From NCBI GenBank assembly GCA_023511565.1, contig JAIMBE010000003.1, positions 1 to 44,303 on the forward strand: a stretch of 44,303 nucleotides of DNA, read 5' to 3'. This stretch comes from Bacillota bacterium. Lineage in GTDB: Bacteria > Acidobacteriota > Terriglobia > Acidiferrales > UBA7541. Shown piece by piece: positions 33,314 to 40,352 of the stretch. Position 1 is the stretch's first letter, and each line of letters begins with the position of its first letter. The translations under genes were made by a program, and so were the position numbers. A model generated the notes under the pieces. It made no database searches, was not told the DNA's origin, and saw nothing but the letters and a program-made list of their open reading frames with translations.

Positions 33314-34351
33314 TTGCTGATCTTTCTCTGGACAATTGTGGGGCTTGGCGCGGGCGTCGCTGTTCTGCTGCTTGCGGCAGTGACCTATCAGGCCATCGGC
33401 CGGGCACGCGACCGGAGGCGGTTCCCTCCCCCGGGCAGGCTGGTGCCGGTTGGCGGCCACCGGCTGCACCTGCTGGAAGCCGGCGCGGGCGAGCCGGCGG
33501 TGATCTTTGACGCCGGATTGCCGGGGACATCGCTGGGCTGGTGTTACGTGCAACCCGCGGTGGCCGAGTTCACGCGCACGGTCAGCTACGACCGCGCCGG
33601 GCTCGGCTGGAGCGAACGCGGCCCGCGCCCGCGCACGACACGGCAGATCGTCACCGAGCTCCGTGCCGCGCTCACGAATGCAGGCATCGCCCCACCTTAT
33701 GTGCTGGTCGGACATTCCTTTGGCGGATTCACCGCGCGGCTGTTCGCACACAGCTACCCCGAAGACGTAGCCGGCATCGTGCTGGTGGATTCGATACATC
33801 CCCGCGAATGGCTGGAGCCCGACGCGGAAACACAGCGCAAAGTACTCCTCGGCATCCGGCTGGCGCGGCGCACGGCAGCGCTGGCACGGCTGGGCGCGAT
33901 GCGCTTCTATTTCTGGCTGATTGCACGCCGGGCGGTGCAGCCGACCGCGCCCAGTGAATGGGTGGCCTCGCTGCAGAAGATGCCGCGCGAACTGCTGCCA
34001 GCCCTGCGCGCCCTCTGGTCCGAAGCGAAACCCTATCTGACCGTGGCCGATCAGATCGAAGCGCTGCACGCAAGCGCCGCACAGGTCGCCGAAGCGGATG
34101 CGCCGCGCGATCTACCCCTGATCGTGCTTTCGGCAGGGAACGCCGATGCACGCCGACTGCGGGATGCCGCGGCCATCGCGAAGCGGTCTTCCCGTGGCGT
34201 GCACCTCTTGGCGCATGGCAGCGGTCACTGGATCCAGCTCGATCAGCCTGAGCTGATCATCGCGGCGATTCGCCAGATCGTCGAGCAGTACCGCCAGACC
34301 GGTGGGCTTCAGGCACCTTACATCCAATCTAAAAGCGAAATCGTTCACTGA
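33314..34351 (+). CDS. Alpha/beta hydrolase with N-terminal membrane anchor
   Basis: The 345-residue protein has one N-terminal helix (FLWTIVGLGAGVAVLLLAAV, 4-23) followed by an alpha/beta hydrolase domain. The oxyanion region is FDAGLPGTSLGW, the nucleophile is Ser135 in VLVGHSFGGFTARLF, the acid is probably in GIVLVDSIHPREW or the later LSAGNADARR, and the histidine lies in HGSGHWIQLDQPE near residue 309. It resembles proline-iminopeptidase or haloalkane-type hydrolases, but the substrate is unknown. The start is TTG 33314 without a clear ribosome-binding site, so the first few residues are uncertain. It follows the beta-lactamase-fold gene by 43 bp and may share its transcript. Confidence 0.8.
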   Translation: MLIFLWTIVGLGAGVAVLLLAAVTYQAIGRARDRRRFPPPGRLVPVGGHRLHLLEAGAGEPAVIFDAGLPGTSLGWCYVQPAVAEFTRTVSYDRAGLGWSERGPRPRTTRQIVTELRAALTNAGIAPPYVLVGHSFGGFTARLFAHSYPEDVAGIVLVDSIHPREWLEPDAETQRKVLLGIRLARRTAALARLGAMRFYFWLIARRAVQPTAPSEWVASLQKMPRELLPALRALWSEAKPYLTVADQIEALHASAAQVAEADAPRDLPLIVLSAGNADARRLRDAAAIAKRSSRGVHLLAHGSGHWIQLDQPELIIAAIRQIVEQYRQTGGLQAPYIQSKSEIVH

Positions 34352-34475
34352 ATGGCCTCGCCTCTCAGGAATCCCCCGGCGCTTGCCGGCTGCACGGAAA
34401 AAGGCTGGACTCGGCAAACAGACGGAACAATACTAGGCACCCGAGTAGCATCCCATCCACACTTCGGAGGCACAG

Positions 34476-35009
34476 ATGGCGTCATTCACCGAGCGCATGA
34501 TGGGAGCAGCCAAGCTGAACCTTTCCACCTACGAGGAAGTGGAAGCCGACAAGACCGCAACCGGACAGGCCATCGGCGTTGTGGTGCTGTCCAGCGTGGC
34601 AACCGGCATCGGCGGCGCAGGGATGGAAGGCGTGGGTGGCATGGTCGGCGGAGCCATCGGTGCGCTGATTGGTTGGGCGTTCTGGGCCTGGCTCACATAT
34701 TTCATCGGCACCAGGATTCTGCCCACACCACAGACCCACGCCGATTGGGGCGAGCTGGCCCGCGTGCTGGGGTTCGCACAGTCGCCGGGTCTGTTGCGGA
34801 TTCTGGGCGTGGTACCCGTCCTGGGCCCGCTGGTGCTTCTGGTTACCGGTCTTTGGACATTCGTCGCCGTGGTGATTGCGGTGCGGCAGGCGCTCGACTA
34901 CTCGAGCACGCTGCGCGCCGTCGGTGTCTGCATCATCGGTTGGGTTGTGCAGGGCCTATTGATTTTTTTCATGGGCTTTTTCCTGCCCGGCGGCCACAGC
35001 AGCTTCTGA
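34476..35009 (+). CDS. Yip1-domain membrane protein
   Basis: The 177-residue protein starts MASFTERMMGAAKLNLSTYE and then has a conserved EEVEADKTATGQAIGVVVLS entry to the first helix. A Gly-rich segment (GGAGMEGVGGMVGGAIGALI) forms the second helix region, followed by WAFWAWLTYFIGTRILP, the VLGFAQSPGLLRILGVVPVL motif typical of bacterial Yip1-type proteins, and two C-terminal helices. Five helices are likely. The function of these bacterial proteins is unknown. The ATG at 34476 has GGAGG five bases upstream, a strong start. The upstream 124 bp hold an AATACT that may be a -10. It stands between unrelated genes on the same strand. Confidence 0.75.
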   Translation: MASFTERMMGAAKLNLSTYEEVEADKTATGQAIGVVVLSSVATGIGGAGMEGVGGMVGGAIGALIGWAFWAWLTYFIGTRILPTPQTHADWGELARVLGFAQSPGLLRILGVVPVLGPLVLLVTGLWTFVAVVIAVRQALDYSSTLRAVGVCIIGWVVQGLLIFFMGFFLPGGHSSF

Positions 35010-35143
35010 CGGTACCGGCGTCGGCCGTCAACAAGGCCGGGAACAGGTCCCGGCGCCGATGGAAACTTTTTCTTTCTCTCTGCGTCTAAAAGGAGTAGGT
35101 TTGCCCTTTACCCTTCGGCCCCCCGCCGTGCCAGGAGGCAGGT

Positions 35144-36565
35144 ATGTCGAGTCATTTGCGTACAAGGCGTTCGCTGCTGGCCGGGCTGCTCGCGGCTGCG
35201 GTGCTGGCCGTGCCGCTGCTGGCGCAAACGACGCCACCAGCGGCCCGTCGTTCGCGCGGCACGACCATCTCGTTCACCGAGCACCGGTTGAAGAACGGGC
35301 TGCGTGTGATTCTCTCGGAAGACCATTCGGCGCCGACCTATTCGATCTGCGTCACCTACAATGTCGGCTCGCGGGATGAACGGCCCGGGCGCACCGGATT
35401 TGCGCACCTGTTCGAGCACATGATGTTCCAGGGTTCCGAGAATGTGGGCAAGGGCGAACACTTCATCCTGGTGCTGAACAACGGCGGCGGAATGAACGGC
35501 ACCACCAACCCCGATCGCACGAACTATTTCCAGACACTGCCGGCCAATCAGCTCGACCTGGGGCTCTTCCTCGAGGCCGACCGCATGCGCTCGCTGGTCA
35601 TCAACCAGGCCAACCTCGACAACCAGCGCCATGCCGTGCAGGAAGAGCGCCGGCTCGGCGTGGACAACCAGCCCTACGGCCGCACCTTCGAAGTCCTGCT
35701 GGAAACCGCCTACGACAACTTCGCCTACAAGCATTCCACCATCGGCTCGATGGAAGACCTGAATGCTGCCACCGTCGAAGATGTGGCCGAATTCTTCCGC
35801 ATCTACTATGCCCCGAACAACGCCGTGCTCACCTTGGTCGGCGACTTCGACAGCCGGGTGGCGCTGCAGAAAATCGAAACGTATTTCGGTAACATCCCGC
35901 CGCAGCAGCCGCCGCCCGAACCGGATATGACCGAACCGGAACAGCAGGCCGAGCGGCGCGCCACCGTCGAGGACGCCTTCGCCCGCCTGCCGCGCCTGGA
36001 CGTGGTCTTCAAGATTCCCCCGGGGAACACACCCGACTGGTACGCGCTGAGCATGCTCGGCAACATTCTGGGCAGCGGACAATCCTCGCGGCTCTATGAC
36101 CGATTGGTGCGCCGCGAGCAGTTGGCCATCGCGGCCTTTGCCGGTGCGGAGCCGCGCCGCGGCCCGTCCCTGTTTAACGTGGTCGCCCTGGCCCGGCCGG
36201 GCGTCCGTCCGGACACCCTGGAAAAAGCCATCCACGAGGAGCTGGAACGGCTGCGCACCGCACCGGTCGAAGACTGGGAAATCGAAAAGGTGCGCATGCA
36301 ACTGCGCCGTCAGCGGGCGCAGTCGCTGGTCAGCACCCTGGCGCGGGCGATTCAGCTCGGGCAGCTGGCGGTGTATTTCAACGACCCCGGCCTGATCAAT
36401 ACATTCGAAGAAAAATACGCGGCCCTCACAAAGGAAGACCTGCTGCGCGTGGCGCAAGCCTATCTGCAGCCCACGCGCCGCACCGTGGTGCTCACCCTGC
36501 CCAAGCCGCAGCCGGCACAGGGAGCCCCGGCGCAGCCCTCGGGCCAGAATGAGCCAGGGAGGTAA
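35144..36565 (+). CDS. M16 family zinc peptidase, catalytic subunit, exported
   Basis: The 473-residue protein has a signal-type segment (SLLAGLLAAAVLAVPLLAQ) and an insulinase-type fold. The inverted zinc motif H-x-x-E-H is His88-Leu-Phe-Glu91-His92 in GFAHLFEHMMFQGSEN, with the third ligand Glu at about 168 in HAVQEERRLGVDNQPYG. The later half includes YYAPNNAVLTLVGDF and VVFKIPPGNTPDWYALSM. It probably cleaves peptides in the periplasm or outer membrane. AGGAGG lies eight bases before ATG 35144. The second M16 gene begins six bases after its stop. The pair most likely forms a heterodimer of catalytic and non-catalytic chains, as in other bacterial M16B pairs. Confidence 0.92.
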   Translation: MSSHLRTRRSLLAGLLAAAVLAVPLLAQTTPPAARRSRGTTISFTEHRLKNGLRVILSEDHSAPTYSICVTYNVGSRDERPGRTGFAHLFEHMMFQGSENVGKGEHFILVLNNGGGMNGTTNPDRTNYFQTLPANQLDLGLFLEADRMRSLVINQANLDNQRHAVQEERRLGVDNQPYGRTFEVLLETAYDNFAYKHSTIGSMEDLNAATVEDVAEFFRIYYAPNNAVLTLVGDFDSRVALQKIETYFGNIPPQQPPPEPDMTEPEQQAERRATVEDAFARLPRLDVVFKIPPGNTPDWYALSMLGNILGSGQSSRLYDRLVRREQLAIAAFAGAEPRRGPSLFNVVALARPGVRPDTLEKAIHEELERLRTAPVEDWEIEKVRMQLRRQRAQSLVSTLARAIQLGQLAVYFNDPGLINTFEEKYAALTKEDLLRVAQAYLQPTRRTVVLTLPKPQPAQGAPAQPSGQNEPGR

Positions 36566-36571
36566 TCCGCC

Positions 36572-38110
36572 ATGCAACGAACCGAGCATCCGCTCCGCAC
36601 TGGGCGCGGTTGGGTCGCAACCGCCGGGATTCTGCTGATCGCCGCGACGCTGGCCGCGCAGCCGCAGGCAGCGCAACAGCCGGGCTCGAAAGAGGTCTCC
36701 GCCAGCAAGGTCGAACGGAAAAACCGTGCACCGGTTTCCCGCGAGGTGTTGCGCGTCAAACTGCCCCGGCCGGTCGAATTCACACTGCCGAACGGCCTGA
36801 CCGTGCTGGTGCTCGAAGACCATCGCTTCCCGCTGGTCTACGCGTGGATGGAAATTGTCGGCGCGGGCGGACTCTACGAGCCGGCCGAACTCCGCGGGGT
36901 GGCCCAGGTCACCGCCAGCATGCTCGCCCAGGGCACTGCAAAGCGGAACGCCCAGCAGATTGCGCAGGCCATTGAAGAGCAGGGCGCCTCGGTGAACGCC
37001 TCGGCCGGTTTTGGCGAAGAAACCGCCACGCTGATCGCTTCAGGTCTGAGCGATAACTTCGAAGCATGGTTCGCGCTGGCCACGGAACTGCTCCTGCAGC
37101 CGAGTTTCCCGCAGGACGAGCTGCAGAAGCTGCTCGCCCGGCAGAAGGCCTCGCTGCGGCAGGCCCGCACGCAGCCGGCCTTCCTGGTCAACGAACGGTT
37201 CAGCCAGGCGGTCTTCGGCAACCATCCTGCCGCGGTGGTCTCCGCCACGGAAGAGTCCCTGGACAAGCTGACGCCGGAAGTGCTGGCCAACTGGCACCGG
37301 CAGCGCTACGTGCCCCAGAACTCCATCCTGGGCATCGCCGGCGACGTTCGCGCCAGCCAGCTGCGGGCCAAACTGCAGCAATGGTTCGCGGGATGGAAGC
37401 GCACCGATTGGAAGCCGGAGCTGCCCCCCGCCCCCAAGCCGGCCACAGAAAAGAAAATCTACCTGGTGGACCGGCCCAACTCCCAGCAAACCACACTGTG
37501 GTTGGGGAATCTGACGATCCATCGCCGCGATCCCGATTATCCAGCCCTGGTGGTGATGAACCGGATTCTCGGCGGGGGTGCGGCCGCGCGCCTGTTCCTG
37601 AACCTGCGGGAAGAGAAGTCCTACACCTACGGAGCTTACAGCACCCTGCAGGCCCTGAAGTTCCCCGGCCCGTGGCGTGCCTGGGCTGACGTGCGCACCG
37701 AAGTCACCGAAGGCGCGCTCACCGAATTCCTGCACGAAATTCGGCGCATCCGCGAAGAGAAAGTGCCGGAGGGAGAACTGACCGAAGCGAAAAACTCCAT
37801 GGTGGCGAACTTTGCGCTCTCGCTCGAACAGCCCCAGCAATTGCTCAGCTACGCGATCACTCGCAAACTCTACGGGCTGCCTGCGGAGTACTGGGATAGC
37901 TACCCGGCCCAGCTCCAGGCCGTCACCGCCGACGATGTGCAGCGGGTCGCGCAGAAATATCTGAATCCGGAGGCGCTGCAGATTGTCGCCGTGGGCGAGG
38001 GCAGCAAGATCCGCTCGGTGCTGGAAAAATACGGTCCGGTCGTCGTCTACGACACGGAAGGGAAACCGGTCGAGCAAAAAGCTGCCCGCGCGGCCGTGCC
38101 GGGCCGGTAG
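36572..38110 (+). CDS. M16 family peptidase homologue, non-catalytic subunit, exported
   Basis: The 512-residue protein has a signal-type segment at about 16-31 (WVATAGILLIAATLAAQP) and the M16 fold, but the zinc motif is lost: the aligned region reads LRGVAQVTASMLAQGTAKRN instead of H-x-x-E-H. The C-terminal half keeps the substrate-binding R-x-Y-like segment LNLREEKSYTYGAYSTLQAL near residue 347, which in M16B heterodimers is supplied by the non-catalytic chain. Start at ATG 36572 with GGGAGG nine bases upstream. It is translated right after the catalytic subunit. The stop codon lies inside a hairpin shared with the convergent O-methyltransferase gene. Confidence 0.9.
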   Translation: MQRTEHPLRTGRGWVATAGILLIAATLAAQPQAAQQPGSKEVSASKVERKNRAPVSREVLRVKLPRPVEFTLPNGLTVLVLEDHRFPLVYAWMEIVGAGGLYEPAELRGVAQVTASMLAQGTAKRNAQQIAQAIEEQGASVNASAGFGEETATLIASGLSDNFEAWFALATELLLQPSFPQDELQKLLARQKASLRQARTQPAFLVNERFSQAVFGNHPAAVVSATEESLDKLTPEVLANWHRQRYVPQNSILGIAGDVRASQLRAKLQQWFAGWKRTDWKPELPPAPKPATEKKIYLVDRPNSQQTTLWLGNLTIHRRDPDYPALVVMNRILGGGAAARLFLNLREEKSYTYGAYSTLQALKFPGPWRAWADVRTEVTEGALTEFLHEIRRIREEKVPEGELTEAKNSMVANFALSLEQPQQLLSYAITRKLYGLPAEYWDSYPAQLQAVTADDVQRVAQKYLNPEALQIVAVGEGSKIRSVLEKYGPVVVYDTEGKPVEQKAARAAVPGR

Positions 38111-38121
38111 CGCTAGCTACC
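38106..38121. terminator. Hairpin spanning the stop codons of two convergent genes
   Basis: GGTAGC (38106-38111) and GCTACC (38116-38121) pair with a GCTA loop. The plus-strand TAG (38108-38110) lies in the left arm and the minus-strand TAG (38117-38119) in the right arm. The genes are separated by only six bases. The stem is short and has no U-run. Confidence 0.4.
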
Positions 38122-38758
38122 TCTTGAAGCTGATTGCAAAGCCCGCGGAGCTGCGCGTGTCCACGCGGGTGTCCAGTTGCGGGTGGCGGCGCACGATCTC
38201 CAAATAGCGCCGGATGCCGGGATCGTCAGCGTGTGAGCGTGTGTTGTGGGCGACGATGGCTCCCCCCGCGCGCACCTTCTCAAACACCAGTTCCAAGTAT
38301 CGCGGGTAATCGGGCTTCCAGGCATCGATGAAGACCAGATCCAGCGGGCCTTCCACCAGCGGCACCAGCTGCAGCGCATCGCCCCGGCGCAGTTCGATGA
38401 TCTCCTCAAAGCCCAGGCGACGGAAATTCTGTGCGGCCAGATTCGCGCGGGTTTCGTCAATTTCAATGGTGATCAGCCGCCCGCCGGTTTTGCGAAGGGC
38501 CAGACCCATCCACAGCGCCGAATAGCCGTTCGAGGTGCCGATTTCCAGCACGCGCTTGTAACCGTGCTCGACAATCAGGTCGTGGAGATATTCGCCATCT
38601 TCGCGCGGTACGTTCATCATCCCGGGTTGACGCACCTTGTCGAACTCGGCCTTCAACGCCTCTTCGTCCATGCGGGCCGGACCCTGCAGGGCCGGCCAGA
38701 ACACGATCCCGGCCACCGGTACCAGCAGTACTGCCAGACCCAGTTTTCCGCCGTGCAT
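38117..38758 (-). CDS. O-methyltransferase (COMT-like, class I) with N-terminal hydrophobic segment
   Basis: The 213-residue protein begins with a hydrophobic stretch (LGLAVLLVPVAGIVFWPAL, 6-24) that may be a signal or anchor, unusual for a SAM-dependent enzyme. The methyltransferase domain then shows REDGEYLHDLIVEHGYKRV, motif I VLEIGTSNGYSALWMGLAL near 69-84, ITIEIDETRANLA, and LDLVFIDAWKPDYPRYLEL near residue 139, matching catechol-O-methyltransferase-type proteins. The ending is AHNTRSHADDPGIRRYLE. Its substrate and cell location are unknown. ATG 38758 has GGGAGGAG directly upstream. It follows the APC permease by 22 bp on the same strand and is probably in its transcript. Confidence 0.82.
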   Translation of the reverse strand: MHGGKLGLAVLLVPVAGIVFWPALQGPARMDEEALKAEFDKVRQPGMMNVPREDGEYLHDLIVEHGYKRVLEIGTSNGYSALWMGLALRKTGGRLITIEIDETRANLAAQNFRRLGFEEIIELRRGDALQLVPLVEGPLDLVFIDAWKPDYPRYLELVFEKVRAGGAIVAHNTRSHADDPGIRRYLEIVRRHPQLDTRVDTRSSAGFAISFKR

Positions 38759-38780
38759 CGCTCCTCCCTTTTCGCTTTGT

Positions 38781-40199
38781 CTAGGGTGCGCTGGTGCGCC
38801 CGTTTCGGTGCTTGACCGTCAACCAGTATACCGGTATGCCAGCCAGCACCGTAGCCATCGCCGCCAACGACGGCCCGGGCCGCCCCGCGAACGCCACCAC
38901 CAGAATCCAGGTCATTGCGCCCAGATAACACACAGGCAGCAGCGGTCCTCCCGGCACGCGGAAGGGGCGGGGACGCGCAGGCTGCGTGAAGCGGAGCCAG
39001 AGCATGCCCGCCACGGCCATCCACGGAAAAATCCCCAGCGCGAAACCGATGTAGGTGAGCAGATCCTCGAAAGTGCCGCTGAGCACCATCGCGGCGGCCA
39101 CCACACCCTGCGCCAGAATCGAATCGCTCGGGGTCTGAAACCTTGGGTGCAACTGTGCGGCAAAACGGAAAAACAGTCCATCGCGGGCCATCGCGAAGTA
39201 GACGCGCGGGCCCAGCAGCGTGTAGGCGCTCAGCGAGCTGAGCAGCGCCAGCGCCACCAGCAGGGCAAAGCTGCGCCCGGCCTGCGCTCCGAACAGATGC
39301 CGCACCGCCACCTCACCCACCGTCTCGACACCGGCAAAACTCGCGCCCGGCGCGGCGTAGAAAAACAGCAGGTTCACCAGCAGGTAGATGACCATGACCG
39401 CCAGCGTGCCCAGAGCGAGCGACCGCGGCAGAGTGCGCGCCGGCTCGCGCACTTCTTCGGCCAGATAGGCGGCCGCGTTCCAGCCGCTGTAGGCGAACAT
39501 GACCAACAACATCGTCACGCCGAAGCCACCCCAGTTCCCCTGGGTCCAGAAGTCAGATCCGGCAGCGAAGTGTTCCCAGTTGCCGCGGCCCGAGGCGAAT
39601 CCAACCCCCATCAACCCGACCAGCAGCAGCAGCTTCAGTCCCGTGAGCGTGTTCTGCACCCGCGCGCCGAGCTGCAACCCGAGGTAGTGCACGCCGGTGA
39701 ACACCAGCACGATAGCCACGGCCACCGCCTTTTGCACCAACCCGCGCGCCGGCAGCACACCCGCTGCGGCTGAATAGAACGAGATGGCTACTGCGGTCGC
39801 TGCGATGGGGGCGGAAAAACCGACAAAAAAGCTTGTCCAGCCGGTCAGAAAACCGGCCAGCGGACTGTAGATTTCGCGCAGATACACATACTCGCCCCCA
39901 GCGTGCGGCATCATCGTGGCCAGCTCGGCGTAGCAGAGCGATCCGGCCAGTGCGATCCATCCGCCCAGCACCCAGGCCAGCAGCACCATCCAGCCAGCCT
40001 CCACGTGCGGGAGCAGCAAGCCGGTCGTGGTGAAGATGCCCGTGCCGATCATGTTGGCCACCACGACACTGGTCGCTGTGCCCAGGCCGAGCTGGCGCGG
40101 CAGCCGATGGGTCGTTGGCGACTCGGTCACGCGCAATGCCGGGTCCATCAGCCGTTTGGTGTCCTCCGTCGGAGAATCCGCACCCATTGCGGCGGTCAT
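38781..40199 (-). CDS. APC family amino acid permease (LAT-like)
   Basis: This is a 12-helix amino acid/polyamine/organocation transporter of up to 472 residues. Family marks are GLGTATSVVVANMIGTGIFT at the first helix, with the unwound G-x-G-I-F substrate site, AGSLCYAELATMMPHAGGEY in helix 2, and MLLVMFAYSGWNAAAYLAEE near helix 6. The pattern resembles LAT-type and exchanger members; the substrate is unknown. The start is uncertain. ATG 40199 overlaps a TACAAT that could be a -10; if so, ATG 40187 or ATG 40148 (MDPALRVTESP) would be the true start. It is divergent from the acyl reductase gene at 40353. Confidence 0.85.
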   Translation of the reverse strand: MTAAMGADSPTEDTKRLMDPALRVTESPTTHRLPRQLGLGTATSVVVANMIGTGIFTTTGLLLPHVEAGWMVLLAWVLGGWIALAGSLCYAELATMMPHAGGEYVYLREIYSPLAGFLTGWTSFFVGFSAPIAATAVAISFYSAAAGVLPARGLVQKAVAVAIVLVFTGVHYLGLQLGARVQNTLTGLKLLLLVGLMGVGFASGRGNWEHFAAGSDFWTQGNWGGFGVTMLLVMFAYSGWNAAAYLAEEVREPARTLPRSLALGTLAVMVIYLLVNLLFFYAAPGASFAGVETVGEVAVRHLFGAQAGRSFALLVALALLSSLSAYTLLGPRVYFAMARDGLFFRFAAQLHPRFQTPSDSILAQGVVAAAMVLSGTFEDLLTYIGFALGIFPWMAVAGMLWLRFTQPARPRPFRVPGGPLLPVCYLGAMTWILVVAFAGRPGPSLAAMATVLAGIPVYWLTVKHRNGRTSAP

Positions 40200-40352
40200 T
40201 GTATCCCGCCGGCGGTCCGGAAGGCGATTTTTCGGGGTTGTTGGTCGCCAACTTGAGCTTGCCGAGCGGTGATGATACCTTGATGCCGCTGGAAATCCGG
40301 CTGTAGCCGCGCGACGAGTTCCCGGAGCCCGCGGCGGAACGCATCCTGACCG

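Noticed and set aside
35108-36823. A 571-codon minus-strand open frame opposite the M16 genes
   Set aside because: Antisense of a well-supported peptidase gene; no motif and no ribosome-binding site.
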